Below are positions 46,540 through 56,385 of a stretch of 64,000 nucleotides of DNA, piece after piece. Source of the DNA: a virus; IMG/VR virus record IMGVR_UViG_3300007734_000751, positions 1 through 64,000 of that record; one strand, given 5' to 3'. A model generated the notes under the pieces. The model had not been told where the DNA came from. It was given only the letters and a program-made list of their open reading frames with translations, and did no database searches. Made by a program: the position numbers and the translations under genes. Numbering within the stretch: position 1 is the first letter of the stretch; each line of letters starts with the position of its first letter.

Positions 46540-46995
46540 ATGACAACTACTCAGAACGCGGCTTATCCGCTTGAGACGTTTGGCCCTTATGGCCCTATCC
46601 CAAATGGCGATGGCGGCTATCAGCTCGGCGCAGGCAATCTGTTAGAAGGAAATATGCAGGTAGCTACCGTTACGTCTTTGACGGGCGATGCTACTTTGAC
46701 GGCAGCGCAGGTCGCTGGCGGCATCATTTCCTGCAATAAAGGCAGCGACGCTGGCCTCACGGTTACGACGCCTACCGGCACGTTGCTTGACGCTGGTTTT
46801 CCAAGCGCCAAAGTTGGCTCAACCTTTGAGCTGACGATCACCAACAACAATAACAGCGGCGCTTCGTCGACTGTTACGTTCTCAGGTGGCACAGGCGTTA
46901 CGGTTGTTGGCTCTGGCACTGTTGCTCGTTACGGCGGCGCTACCTATCGCTTCGTCAAGACCGGCACGGCTACTTACTCTGCCTATCTGAAATAA
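46540..46995 (+). CDS. Conserved small virion protein after coat, unit 2
   Basis: A 151-residue homologue of 8897-9355, with TTGGAG nine bases before the ATG. NGDGGYQLGAGN and the Asn-rich NNNNSGASSTVTFSGG segment are kept; differences cluster in residues ~38-85. Possible head decoration protein. Confidence 0.7.
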   Translation: MTTTQNAAYPLETFGPYGPIPNGDGGYQLGAGNLLEGNMQVATVTSLTGDATLTAAQVAGGIISCNKGSDAGLTVTTPTGTLLDAGFPSAKVGSTFELTITNNNNSGASSTVTFSGGTGVTVVGSGTVARYGGATYRFVKTGTATYSAYLK

Positions 46996-46997
46996 TA

Positions 46998-47020
46998 GGG
47001 TGGGCTTTGGCCCACTCTTT
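46998..47020 (+). terminator. Hairpin terminator, unit 2 second of three
   Basis: GTGGGC and GCCCAC pair around TTTG with two further pairs outside, followed by TTT. Position matches 9359-9382. Confidence 0.7.
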
Positions 47021-47037
47021 CCTTTAGGAGATTAAAA

Positions 47038-47310
47038 ATGCCAAACACCAAAGCGGTTGGTGTTGCGTTCTCTGATCCAGAACTCAGCGGCGCATCTATC
47101 ACCAACTCGACATTCACATCGTCAGCTACGACGGGCGCTGTTATCGCTAACGCGACGGCAGGTCTTTACTTTCTGACATCTGCCATTACGGCTAACTCGA
47201 CCACGACAACGGCACCTGCCGGTTCGATTGCTACGACAACGAACGCAACAGGCACCGGCAAATTGTTTGTGTCAGATGGCACCAAATGGCAGTTTGCAGT
47301 AGTAGCCTAA
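47038..47310 (+). CDS. Virion protein with conserved N-terminus, short form
   Basis: A 90-residue protein sharing MPNTKAVGVAFSDPEL with the 156-residue unit 1 protein. The rest is different and shorter: a Thr-rich stretch, AGLYFLTSAITANSTTTTAP and a closing GKLFVSDGTKWQFAVVA, which resembles the end of phage fibre-type beta domains. It starts behind AGGAGATTAAAA. The shared start may be an attachment peptide. Confidence 0.7.
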   Translation: MPNTKAVGVAFSDPELSGASITNSTFTSSATTGAVIANATAGLYFLTSAITANSTTTTAPAGSIATTTNATGTGKLFVSDGTKWQFAVVA

Positions 47311-47317
47311 CAAACTC

Positions 47318-47340
47318 AGCGGCCTTTGGGCCGCTGTTTC
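47318..47340 (+). terminator. Hairpin terminator, unit 2 third of three
   Basis: AGCGGCC and GGCCGCT pair around TTTG and are followed by GTTTCC. Stem bases equal those at 9877-9894. Confidence 0.7.
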
Positions 47341-47355
47341 CTTAGAAAGTTACAC

Positions 47356-47559
47356 ATGGCTGTTATTTATTTGAAACACCCCGAACATGGGGTTAAAGTG
47401 GCGTGTCTCGACCTAGAGGCCGAAGCCGACGAAGAGAACGGCTGGATAAGGTTCGACCCAGATGACGACATACAGTGCGTACGACCAGATTTGCGGAGCG
47501 TTGAGGCTCCTAGGAGTGTTAGCCGAAGGCGAAACGCCCTCAGTAGAAACAGCGAATGA
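47356..47559 (+). CDS. Small acidic protein overlapping the gp4-like gene, unit 2
   Basis: A 67-residue protein. The ATG at 47356 matches the unit 1 start; an in-frame ATG at 47326 is inside the terminator region. Only two residues differ from unit 1 and the 98-base overlap with the next gene is almost unchanged. Confidence 0.7.
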   Translation: MAVIYLKHPEHGVKVACLDLEAEADEENGWIRFDPDDDIQCVRPDLRSVEAPRSVSRRRNALSRNSE

Positions 47560-48178
47560 TGCGCTGTATGCGCTGAATCAAATGATCGACAGTTGGGACA
47601 CCGAGCGTTTGGCGGTGTTCTCAACTAAAGATGATGTCTATCTTTGGCCTGCGGGTCAAATATCGCGCACTTATGGCCCTACCGGCGACGTGGTTGGCGA
47701 GCGCCCTGTCCTATTAGATGACTCAACCTACTTCCGCGATCCGCAGACCAACGTGTCTTACGGAATCAAGTTTATCAATCAACAACAATATGATGGGATT
47801 GCCGTTAAGACGGTAACGTCAACTTATCCACAGGTCATGTGGATAAATATGAGCTACCCAAATATTGAAATGTATGTTTATCCAGTGCCGTTGCGGTTGT
47901 TGGAATGGCATTTCATTTCCGTTGAACGGCTAACGCAGCCAGCGACATTAGCTACGGCGATCCTTTTCCCGCCAGGTTATCTGCGCGCTTTCCGTTACAA
48001 TCTGGCTTGCGAGCTTGCGCCTGAGTTTGGTGTTGAGCCATCGCCGACGGTTAGCCGCATCGCCATGTATAGCAAGCGCGATCTGAAGCGTATCAATAAC
48101 CCTGACGACATTATGGCCCTGCCTTACAGCATCGTCGGCACACGTCAGCGCTATAACATCTACGCGGGCAATTACTGA
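47462..48178 (+). CDS. Head-to-tail connector, P22 gp4-like, unit 2
   Basis: A 238-residue homologue of 10023-10739 with only about four residue changes (such as SVE for SSE at residue 27). The stop overlaps the start of the gp10-like gene. It also contains the inverted DnaA box pair. Confidence 0.85.
   Translation: MTTYSAYDQICGALRLLGVLAEGETPSVETANDALYALNQMIDSWDTERLAVFSTKDDVYLWPAGQISRTYGPTGDVVGERPVLLDDSTYFRDPQTNVSYGIKFINQQQYDGIAVKTVTSTYPQVMWINMSYPNIEMYVYPVPLRLLEWHFISVERLTQPATLATAILFPPGYLRAFRYNLACELAPEFGVEPSPTVSRIAMYSKRDLKRINNPDDIMALPYSIVGTRQRYNIYAGNY
47824..47846. promoter_or_regulatory. Inverted DnaA box pair, unit 2
   Basis: TTATCCACA (47824-47832) and TGTGGATAA (47838-47846) with the same 5-base spacer as at 10385-10407. 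All 23 bases agree between the units. Confidence 0.45.
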
Positions 48179-49956
48179 TGAAGACGCCGATCTTAGGCAG
48201 CTCATATGTAACCAGAAGCCCCAACGCGGCGGACAGCCGTATGGTCAATCTCTTCCCAGAGGTCATACCAGAAGGCGGCAAAGAAGCCGCATGGTTACAG
48301 CGCGCGCCTGGACTGCGGTATCTTCAGACATTAGGCGCAGGGCCAGTGCGCGGATTGTGGACGTTTACAAGCGATAGAATCGCGCCTGCCGTCGGCGAAT
48401 CTGCTACAGCGACTTATGGATATGCAGTATCGGCTAAAACTTTATACCGTATTGATACTGATTGGAATTATACTTCGTTAGGAACGATTGAAGGTGTAGA
48501 TCAAGTTACCATGACAGATAACGGACGGCAGATGTTTATCGCCGCCGGAACGTACGGCTACATTTATAACAGCACGTATAAAAAAGTTGCCTTCAACACG
48601 ACGAATACAAGCACAACTGTATCGGGCGGCGATACGACTTATGTTTACCCTGGTCAACCTGTGTCAGGCACCGGCATACCTGTAGGCGCGACCGTTGTTA
48701 GTGTAACTAATGCCACGACGTTTGTCTTATCGGCAGCGGCTACAGCAACAAATACCGGCACAACGCTGACATTCTCACCTTTTATAACTCAACTTACATC
48801 GCCGTTTGCTGGCGCTGTTGGTTGTGGCTTTCTTGACGGCTGGTTTGTATTTAACCAACCAAACAGTCAGATCTTTTGGGTTATGGATTCTACCGGCACA
48901 ACGATTGACCCGCTCTATTTTGCCAGTGCGGAAGGCTCACCTGACAATCTTGTTACGCTGATTGTCGATCACCGCGAAATCTGGCTGTTTGGCACTAACT
49001 CCGTCGAAGTTTGGTATGACGCCGGTTTGCCTGACTTTCCTATGGCGCGCATCCAAGGCGCGTTTAATGAAATAGGTTGTCTTGCGGCCTATTCGGTTGC
49101 GAAGCTCGACAACGGCTTGTTTTGGCTCGGCACCGACGCGCGCGGTAACGGTATTGTTTATCGCTCGAAAGGCTATTCCGGCGAGCGCGTTTCAACCCAC
49201 GCCGTTGAATGGCAGATCCAACAATACTCAACGCTTTCCGATGCTGTGGGATATACCTACCAACAAGACGGCCACAGCTTCTACGTTCTGAACTTTCCGA
49301 ACGCCAACACGACATGGGTTTATGACGTGGCGACTGGCGCATGGCATGAGCGCGCTGGATGGGAAAACAATCAATTTACCCGCACACGCGGCAACTGTCA
49401 GATGAACTTCAACAATGAGATCGTCATTGGAGACTATCGCACAGGCGAGATCTTTGCCTACGATCCGACAGTTTATACCGAAGCTGGCGCTACGCAGAAA
49501 TGGCTACGCTCTTGGCGCGCGTTGCCAACTGGTCAAAACGATTTAAACCGCACGGCGCAGCATAGTCTTCAACTGGACTGTCAAGCAGGTGTCGGTCTGG
49601 CTGGCTACAGCCAGGAGGAAGTCAATGATATTATTTATATTTATGATCGCGCACATGATTATATTCTTGACCGCGCTGGGTCTGCTTTAAAGATCCGCGA
49701 CTACGCTCAATACACCATCACCATTGGCGCTGACCCACAAGTCATGTTGCGCTGGTCTGACGATGGGGGTCATACTTGGTCAAATGAACATTGGAAATCT
49801 ATGGGCCAGATCGGCGAAACAGGCTATCGCACAATCTGGCGTCGGCTTGGCATGACTTTAAAACTCCGTGATAGAGTCTATGAAATTTCCGGCACGGATC
49901 CTGTGCAGATAGCGATCATGGGCGCTGAGTTGCACGCGAGTCCGACCAATGCCTAA
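48178..49956 (+). CDS. Packaged-DNA stabilisation / tail hub protein, P22 gp10-like, unit 2
   Basis: A 592-residue homologue of 10739-12517 of the same length. Divergence is concentrated in residues ~65-200 (TSDRIAPAVGESATATYGYA region and the Thr-rich insertion), while the rest is nearly the same. That suggests one surface is under different selection, perhaps where fibres attach. Confidence 0.85.
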   Translation: MKTPILGSSYVTRSPNAADSRMVNLFPEVIPEGGKEAAWLQRAPGLRYLQTLGAGPVRGLWTFTSDRIAPAVGESATATYGYAVSAKTLYRIDTDWNYTSLGTIEGVDQVTMTDNGRQMFIAAGTYGYIYNSTYKKVAFNTTNTSTTVSGGDTTYVYPGQPVSGTGIPVGATVVSVTNATTFVLSAAATATNTGTTLTFSPFITQLTSPFAGAVGCGFLDGWFVFNQPNSQIFWVMDSTGTTIDPLYFASAEGSPDNLVTLIVDHREIWLFGTNSVEVWYDAGLPDFPMARIQGAFNEIGCLAAYSVAKLDNGLFWLGTDARGNGIVYRSKGYSGERVSTHAVEWQIQQYSTLSDAVGYTYQQDGHSFYVLNFPNANTTWVYDVATGAWHERAGWENNQFTRTRGNCQMNFNNEIVIGDYRTGEIFAYDPTVYTEAGATQKWLRSWRALPTGQNDLNRTAQHSLQLDCQAGVGLAGYSQEEVNDIIYIYDRAHDYILDRAGSALKIRDYAQYTITIGADPQVMLRWSDDGGHTWSNEHWKSMGQIGETGYRTIWRRLGMTLKLRDRVYEISGTDPVQIAIMGAELHASPTNA

Positions 49957-50554
49957 TTATATCGACAATAACACGCAAATCCCTGCGGCCCGCGTCAAGA
50001 TGAATGACGACTCTACGGGATTTGTGAACCGGCCTTGGTATCGTTGGTTCTTTAATATGTATCAAGCCGTCGAAGCAGGGCGGCGATACGGATCTTTTTA
50101 TAGCACGGCGACACAAACTGCGACGGCGGCAAATACCGCATACGCCATGACTTACAATGCCACGACAGCTAATAAGCAAGGCACTGATCTTACTTACGGT
50201 GTATATACGGGCACACCAAATTCGCGTGTTTATGTAGATAATACAGCTACATATAACATACAGTTTTCCGCGCAATTTGTTAGCACTAACGCCGCGTCTA
50301 AAAACGTAACAATATGGCCTGCTATTAATGGCACGGCGGTTACAGCTTCTGCTACGCAAATTACAATGTCTGGTTCTAGCGGTGCCTATGTCGCTGCGTG
50401 GAATTTTCTGCTAAACCTTAACTCCGGCGATTATATTGAGATATATTGGGAAACGACCAATACAAACGTCTCAATCTATGCCGCCGCCGCATCGGGGCAT
50501 ATCCCCGCTATTCCTTCGGTCATCCTGACCGTAACAAGCTGTGTAGGTGTCTAA
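49949..50554 (+). CDS. Tail protein with likely jelly-roll, unit 2
   Basis: A 201-residue homologue of 12510-13115, overlapping the previous gene by 8 bases. The beta-rich C-terminal half is almost unchanged (IEIYWETTN for FELYWETTN). Confidence 0.7.
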   Translation: MPNYIDNNTQIPAARVKMNDDSTGFVNRPWYRWFFNMYQAVEAGRRYGSFYSTATQTATAANTAYAMTYNATTANKQGTDLTYGVYTGTPNSRVYVDNTATYNIQFSAQFVSTNAASKNVTIWPAINGTAVTASATQITMSGSSGAYVAAWNFLLNLNSGDYIEIYWETTNTNVSIYAAAASGHIPAIPSVILTVTSCVGV

Positions 50555-51757
50555 ATGGCTGTCGTAACGCCAACCGCAAAAGCCCAATTTATTGACGCCG
50601 CAGGCATACCGCTCGCAGGCGGTTTTCTTTATACCTACGCCGCTGGCACGACCACGCCGCAGGCGACTTATACGGATTCGACCGCATCTACGGCAAACAG
50701 TAATCCAATTGTCTTAGACTCGCGCGGCGAAGCTAATATTTGGCTTACTGGCGCAAACTATAAATTTAAACTAACGGACGCTAACGGCACAGAGATCTGG
50801 ACGGTTGATAACATCGCTGCGCCTTCTACGGCGTTGTCGCCTGTGTTCGATAGTAACGTCACGATTTCGGCCAACACTTCTGGCCCTGCACTTCTTGTTA
50901 CGCAGACAGGCGCGGGCGCGGCTATTCGTATTCAAGATTCTACGGATCCTGACTCATCGCCTTTTGTGGTCGATAACGCAGGCAATGTTGGTATTGGCAC
51001 AGCGTCTCCGGCTAATGCACTTGATTTAGCGGGCGGCGCTATTCAGGTATCATCTTCCGGCGGCACAGCCCGCACTATCATGTCAGCGGATTCTACGGAT
51101 TCTATTTTTGCAGTTAGCGACGACCGTAATTTTACTGTTAAGACCAATACAGTAACACGACTGACCGTTAACAGCTCAACGGCAACTTCTACTGTTCCTG
51201 TCGTGCTTCCTGGCGATCCCACATCCGCGCTTCAAGCTGCACCTAAACAGTATGTTGACGCGGCTGGCCCTGCGGGCGCTATTATGGCCTTTGCGGGCAC
51301 GACCGCACCGTCAGGTTGGTTGAAGTGCGAAGGCCAAGCAGTATCACAAACTACATATGCAAGTCTCTACGCCGCGATAGGAACGAACTGGAATACAGGC
51401 GGCGAAGGCGCGGGCAATTTTAGATTGCCAGATCTTCGCGGGATGTTTGTGCGCGGCACAGGCACCAATGCGACTGGTTCGTCTAGCGGTGCAGTAGGCC
51501 CATCAGTCGGCACATACGCAGCCGATACATATTTGAACCATAGCCACGCTGTAACAGATCCAGGCCATACACATTCATTTCCTGGCTATGCAGGTTCATC
51601 TCCAAGCTCCGCAGTAAGTGGAAGTACTTGGTATATTACTGGTTCTAGCACTAACACCAATTCAAATACCACTGGCCTGACCGTTAACACATCCACGACC
51701 GGCGGCACGGAAACAAAGCCAAAGAACTATGGCGTGCTATACATCATCAAGACCTAG
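50555..51757 (+). CDS. Tail fibre with Phage Tail Collar domain, unit 2
   Basis: A 400-residue homologue of 13116-14312. The N-terminal module and the collar domain (AFAGTTAPSGWLKCEGQAVS, then FRLPDLRGMFVRGTG) are kept. The tip after HSHAVTDPGHTH is a different Ser/Thr/Gly-rich stretch before the shared GGTETKPKNYGVLYIIK end. This local change at a fibre tip fits a shift in receptor choice. Confidence 0.88.
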   Translation: MAVVTPTAKAQFIDAAGIPLAGGFLYTYAAGTTTPQATYTDSTASTANSNPIVLDSRGEANIWLTGANYKFKLTDANGTEIWTVDNIAAPSTALSPVFDSNVTISANTSGPALLVTQTGAGAAIRIQDSTDPDSSPFVVDNAGNVGIGTASPANALDLAGGAIQVSSSGGTARTIMSADSTDSIFAVSDDRNFTVKTNTVTRLTVNSSTATSTVPVVLPGDPTSALQAAPKQYVDAAGPAGAIMAFAGTTAPSGWLKCEGQAVSQTTYASLYAAIGTNWNTGGEGAGNFRLPDLRGMFVRGTGTNATGSSSGAVGPSVGTYAADTYLNHSHAVTDPGHTHSFPGYAGSSPSSAVSGSTWYITGSSTNTNSNTTGLTVNTSTTGGTETKPKNYGVLYIIKT

Positions 51758-51774
51758 TATTATAGTGAGGCATT

Positions 51775-52761
51775 ATGGATCCGTTAACATTAGGCTTATT
51801 GATGGGTGGCACGTCGTTAGCGACGGGCGGACTCAATTATCTAGGTTCCAAGCAAGCCGCTGGGACGCAGAGCGCGGCTGCACAACAGTCCGGCATATTT
51901 GGTATGCTGGCTCAACAGCAAGCGCTTCAGCAAGCCAAACAAATGGCCGAACAAGGCGCTGCGGCTGGACGTGAGTATTATGATAAAGGCCGCGCGGATC
52001 TTTTAAACCAAGGTAAGATCGCAGCGGATACGACTAATCAATTTTATGGGCAAGGCATAGGCTATCAACAGCCTTATATGCAAGCTGGCGAACAAGCGAC
52101 GAATCAGCTCGCGCAACTTTACGGCCCTAATGGCGCTTATACGCAGATGCCAACCATCGCTCAGATTGAAATGGATCCTAGCTATGCGTGGCGCACCCAA
52201 CAGGGGCAACAAGCACTTCTTAACGCAACGCGGGCTGGCGTAGGCGGCGCTAATGCCGGATCTGGTGCAGCGGGTAAAGCTTTTATTAACTACGGTCAGA
52301 ACGCTGCCAGCCAAGAATATGCTAGTGCGTATAATCGCTTTATGGCTAACCGCGCTCAAGCTGTTCAAGGTCTTCAAAACTTGGCCGGCACAGGCGCAGG
52401 TGCAGCTCAGACAGCGACAGGTCTAGCCGGTAGCATGGGCAATGCGTTGTCAGGCAATCAATTTAATCTCGGTTCCAATCTCGGTACGATGGCGTCTAAC
52501 GCTGGTTCGACGGTCGCCGGCGCTTACACAGGCGCGATTCCAACGGTCGCGGGGCTTGCGTCCGCTAATCCTTACGGCACAGCGGCTGAGAATGCTGCCG
52601 CAGCTCGCGCTTCAGGATATGTTGGCGGCACGTCAGCGCTGGGCAACGCCCTACAGGGCGGCGTCAACGGTATGTTGGCTTATAGCATGTTAAACCGTAT
52701 GCCGCAGCAAGCCACTAATTTTGGCGCTTATGGGCCGCAACCAACTTATAATGGGCTTTAA
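51775..52761 (+). CDS. DNA transfer / ejection protein (p32-like), unit 2
   Basis: A 328-residue homologue of 14330-15304 with the same EYASAYNRFMANRAQAVQ and LQNLAGTGAGAA signature. The N-terminal Gly/Ala-rich hydrophobic stretch (residues ~5-22) is kept. The last ~20 residues differ. The 17 bases before the ATG are identical in the two units. Confidence 0.75.
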   Translation: MDPLTLGLLMGGTSLATGGLNYLGSKQAAGTQSAAAQQSGIFGMLAQQQALQQAKQMAEQGAAAGREYYDKGRADLLNQGKIAADTTNQFYGQGIGYQQPYMQAGEQATNQLAQLYGPNGAYTQMPTIAQIEMDPSYAWRTQQGQQALLNATRAGVGGANAGSGAAGKAFINYGQNAASQEYASAYNRFMANRAQAVQGLQNLAGTGAGAAQTATGLAGSMGNALSGNQFNLGSNLGTMASNAGSTVAGAYTGAIPTVAGLASANPYGTAAENAAAARASGYVGGTSALGNALQGGVNGMLAYSMLNRMPQQATNFGAYGPQPTYNGL

Positions 52762-52763
52762 CT

Positions 52764-54176
52764 ATGCCAGTTGACTACACAATAGCTGCACGCGGCGCAC
52801 AGGCTAACACAGCTCCTGACTTTGCGAATACACTCGCTCAGTATCAGATGATGGGCGCACGCGCACAGCAAGAACAGCTTCAACAGCTTCAAACGCAAAA
52901 GCTTCAACAAGAGCAACAACAACAGAACATGTTGCTTAATACTTTGCGTAATTTGGATATTAACTCACCTGAAGCGATTAATGTTTTAGCGCGCGGCGGC
53001 AATCTATCTGAAGCTTTGTCTGTTCAACAAGCTCAACGGCAAAATGAAGCGCTTCGCGCCCAAACGGCAGCGCAAAATGCGACCGCTGGATATCACACAG
53101 GTATGCTTGGTTTAGCTCAAGCTAAACTTCCGCTTGAGCAAAGAAAGCTAGAGCAAGAAGCTCTTAAAGAAGAACGTCTTGCAGGAGAGGCTGAAATTAA
53201 GTCTCAAAAAACTGCATATGAGCGCGACGCTGAAGTATTAAAAAAGCATGAAAACCTTGCTGCTAAAATCGTTATGAACGGCGGTAAAGGATATGATAAT
53301 TTTTATAAAAATGCGCCAGATGAATTAAAGCCATATCTTTCGCCGAAATATGACGAAGATATGCTCACCAATTTTACAACTCAAATGTCGACGGTTCAGG
53401 AAAACTTGAAGCGCGCGCATGAGTTTGAGTTAGTTGATAGGATCAATCCTCAGACTGGTCTTAAAGAAAAAATTGCTGTTCCTAAATACGCGCCTGAAAA
53501 GGGCGGCAAAGCTGTTGCTGGCACGCAAGGCGTTGTTCAAGAAAAATACGGATTTATGCCTGGGCCTGAAGGAACTGGCACTGTTATTCGTACCAATCCT
53601 CTAGCTGGCACCGCCGAGTCTTTACCGCTTACCAGCGGCATACCTGCGCCCCGCGTCCAAGCGCCGCCTGAAGGCAAGCTAACGCCCCGCGTTGATATGA
53701 ACGCGCCTCCTGGCGCTCCGGCTAACGCTCCTGAACCTGTGCCTGGAACGCCTGAATATACTAATCGTCGTTTTGGCCGTGAAGCTCTAGAGGCTATTGG
53801 TTTTAATCCGCAGACCGGCGAAGACCGCGTGTCAAAATTGATTAGCCAATCTACAAGTGGTGGATTGCAATCCATCGGTGCAGGCGTTCGCGGGTTTCTT
53901 GGTAAAGGCACGTCAGGTGCTCAAGCTATTGGTCAGATCAAACCAATCATCAATAACCTTATTTTGGAAAAAATGAATGGTAAGCTCGGCGCAGGCATAT
54001 CAAACGAAGACCGCGAGTTCTTTAAATCGACGCTTGGCAATCTAGATGACCCAAGCATTCCGTCAAACGTAAGACTTGCATCTTGGGAAGAGGCTAAACG
54101 CCGGCTTGCTAAGTATGCTGGCGGTATGGCCGCACCATCTGATAACCGTCCATCTCTTAACGAGATCTTTAAATAA
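52764..54176 (+). CDS. Putative internal virion / ejection protein, unit 2
   Basis: A 470-residue homologue of 15314-16708. The first ~35 residues and the PGPEGTGTVIRTN linker are well kept, while the Gln-rich coiled-coil part is longer (EQLQQLQTQKLQQEQQQQNM) and the C-terminal 30 residues differ (SDNRPSLNEIFK end). It ends on the next start. Confidence 0.7.
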   Translation: MPVDYTIAARGAQANTAPDFANTLAQYQMMGARAQQEQLQQLQTQKLQQEQQQQNMLLNTLRNLDINSPEAINVLARGGNLSEALSVQQAQRQNEALRAQTAAQNATAGYHTGMLGLAQAKLPLEQRKLEQEALKEERLAGEAEIKSQKTAYERDAEVLKKHENLAAKIVMNGGKGYDNFYKNAPDELKPYLSPKYDEDMLTNFTTQMSTVQENLKRAHEFELVDRINPQTGLKEKIAVPKYAPEKGGKAVAGTQGVVQEKYGFMPGPEGTGTVIRTNPLAGTAESLPLTSGIPAPRVQAPPEGKLTPRVDMNAPPGAPANAPEPVPGTPEYTNRRFGREALEAIGFNPQTGEDRVSKLISQSTSGGLQSIGAGVRGFLGKGTSGAQAIGQIKPIINNLILEKMNGKLGAGISNEDREFFKSTLGNLDDPSIPSNVRLASWEEAKRRLAKYAGGMAAPSDNRPSLNEIFK

Positions 54177-56122
54177 TGGCTAATTTCTCCGCTAAGATCC
54201 AGACAGCGCGCGATGCCGGATACTCTGATGAAGAGATCAAACGGTTTCTTATGTCTACGCCTGAAGCGGAGAAAGCCAAAGAAGCTGGCTATACAGACGT
54301 AGAGATCGCGTCACATTTTGGATTAGCGCCATCAGAACCTAAAGAGATCGTTACGACTCCGCAAAAGATTGCCGGATATGTTGGCGAGACATTAGGCAAT
54401 ATTCCTGAAAGCACGCTTAATTTTGCTCAAGGCATTTATGAAACCGCCACCAATCCTATGCAAACGGTGGAAGCATTAGGACAGGCCGCGATGAGTCCTG
54501 TCCAGACGGCTAAAGCTATTGGTGGTTATTTAGGTGAACGCTACGGGTCGCCTACACAGGCATTAGAAACTTTTAAGACCGATCCTGTTGGCGTGTTGTC
54601 TGATATTTCTGCGGGTGCAGGTATTGGTGGATTGACTGCGCGGCTTGGCGGTAAAGGCGTTTTAGCTCAGAATGCAATGCGTTTAGCTGAACGCACTGCG
54701 CCTTCAAACGTATTAGCCGGCGCTTTACAAGCTCCTTTTAATGCCGCCGCGCCTACTTATGAGTTTGCGCGCAACATGATGGCTCCTAAGTACGCAGCAT
54801 ACATGGCGGCGACTGAGGGCAGAACGCCTGAAATTATCTCGGCGCTTCGCAGCCCACAAGCGCAGATCGTTCCTGGCGCTATGCCTACAGCGGCGCAAGC
54901 CGCTGCGCCTGTTGGTGCGGCTAAGTTCCAGGCGCTCGGCGCTACAGCCGCCGAAACAATGCCGTCCGAATATATGCAACGTGCTCAAGAGCAAGGCGCG
55001 GCGCGTCTAAAAGCATTAAGAACTGTAGCTGGATCTGAGCGCACGTTAGAAGCGGCTAAAGAAGGCCGGTCTAAAGAAGCTGCGTATCTTTACGGAAAAG
55101 CAGATAAAATGCTTGTACCTGAAGATAAAAAACTAGCTGAGTTACTAACGCGTCCTTCGATGGACAAAGCGCTTGCTCGCGCTGAAGAGTTAGCCGCAGA
55201 GCGCGGCCATACGTTCCAGCTTGGCGAAACTAAACCTGCTACGACTGTAGAGTCCGCTATCGTCGATGAATATGGCAATCCGATCAAGCGCACAATTCCT
55301 GCAACGACCGCTAAGTATCCTGTTAGCAGCTTGCACGCGCTCAAGATGTCTATGGACGATCTTATACGCAACCCAGAACGCTTTGGCATCGGCGCATCTG
55401 AAGCCGCTGCTATAGGTAACACGCGCAAGCAATTAATTAGTTGGATCAAACAAAAATCACCGCTGTATGAACAAGCGCGCGGTCAGTTTGCCAAGCGTAG
55501 CGGGCCGATCAATCAAATGGAGATCGGCCAATATCTCGAAAGCAAATTGCTGGCACCGTTGAGCGAAGAAGCACCGCAACGCGCAGGTGTATTTGCGACG
55601 GCTGTTGAGGCTGCACCACGCACGATCAAACAAGCGCTCGAAGGTGGTGGGCCTCGATTCGAGAAACTGTCTCAAGTATTAACGCCCACACAAGTAAAAG
55701 CTATTGAGAATATCCAAGCTGACTTAGCGCGCGAGGCGCAAGCAGATCGTATGGCGCGTGTGGCTAGAGAAGCTGCGCCTGACGCGACTGAAATAACTAA
55801 AGGTGTGTTGCCGCGTGCTCCTAACTGGATGAACCGCATCACATCGACCGTCAATAAAATAATGGATAAATCGCAGGGCGCGCTTGATCGTAAATATGCG
55901 CTTGAGATCGCGACTGAGATGTTGGATCCCGAACAGACCGCAAAGGTTCTTGAAGCCGCTGTGGCATATGCGGAAAAAACTAAAAAGACCGCAGCAAAAA
56001 TAAAAGGCATGGGCGCAGGTGTAAAAGAAACTGTGCAGAAACTTGGCCCCGCGATCTCTGGAGCTGTGACCGTTCAGAACGTGATGCGCCGCAGAGACAA
56101 TCAAAACGCGATGGCGAGATGA
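54176..56122 (+). CDS. Putative internal virion / ejection protein with UBA-like N-terminal module
   Basis: A 648-residue homologue of 16708-18612. The first ~50 residues are replaced by a module with two copies of an AGYSDEEI / AGYTDVEI motif (TARDAGYSDEEIKRFL, then EAGYTDVEIASHFGL), another short module frequent at the start of phage virion proteins. From about residue 180 to the end it is almost identical to unit 1, even at many third codon positions, which suggests recent recombination. It overlaps the next gene by four bases (ATGA). Confidence 0.7.
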   Translation: MANFSAKIQTARDAGYSDEEIKRFLMSTPEAEKAKEAGYTDVEIASHFGLAPSEPKEIVTTPQKIAGYVGETLGNIPESTLNFAQGIYETATNPMQTVEALGQAAMSPVQTAKAIGGYLGERYGSPTQALETFKTDPVGVLSDISAGAGIGGLTARLGGKGVLAQNAMRLAERTAPSNVLAGALQAPFNAAAPTYEFARNMMAPKYAAYMAATEGRTPEIISALRSPQAQIVPGAMPTAAQAAAPVGAAKFQALGATAAETMPSEYMQRAQEQGAARLKALRTVAGSERTLEAAKEGRSKEAAYLYGKADKMLVPEDKKLAELLTRPSMDKALARAEELAAERGHTFQLGETKPATTVESAIVDEYGNPIKRTIPATTAKYPVSSLHALKMSMDDLIRNPERFGIGASEAAAIGNTRKQLISWIKQKSPLYEQARGQFAKRSGPINQMEIGQYLESKLLAPLSEEAPQRAGVFATAVEAAPRTIKQALEGGGPRFEKLSQVLTPTQVKAIENIQADLAREAQADRMARVAREAAPDATEITKGVLPRAPNWMNRITSTVNKIMDKSQGALDRKYALEIATEMLDPEQTAKVLEAAVAYAEKTKKTAAKIKGMGAGVKETVQKLGPAISGAVTVQNVMRRRDNQNAMAR

Positions 56123-56385
56123 CACCAATGGCTGAATATCAAGTGTTCTTTGACGTGGCCGTTGGTATGATTGGCGTCCTGGGCGGATGGGTATTGAATA
56201 CCGTCTGGGGCGCTGTCAAAGACCTGCAAGAAGCCGATAAGGATCTGGCTGAGAAGGTCGGTCAGATCGAGGTTCTTGTCGCTGGACGTTACGTTACCCG
56301 CGAAGAGTTTAACACGACACTTAGCCAAGTGTTCATAAAGCTCGATACGATTCGAGATATTGTGAGCCAGAAAGCGGATAGATGA
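56119..56385 (+). CDS. Small membrane-anchored coiled-coil protein, unit 2
   Basis: An 88-residue homologue of 18612-18872 with an extra two residues at the start; ATG 56119 overlaps the previous stop, ATG 56128 is the alternative. One membrane helix (residues ~8-29) precedes the coiled coil. The last 35 codons lie in a 106-base tract identical to unit 1. Confidence 0.75.
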   Translation: MTPMAEYQVFFDVAVGMIGVLGGWVLNTVWGAVKDLQEADKDLAEKVGQIEVLVAGRYVTREEFNTTLSQVFIKLDTIRDIVSQKADR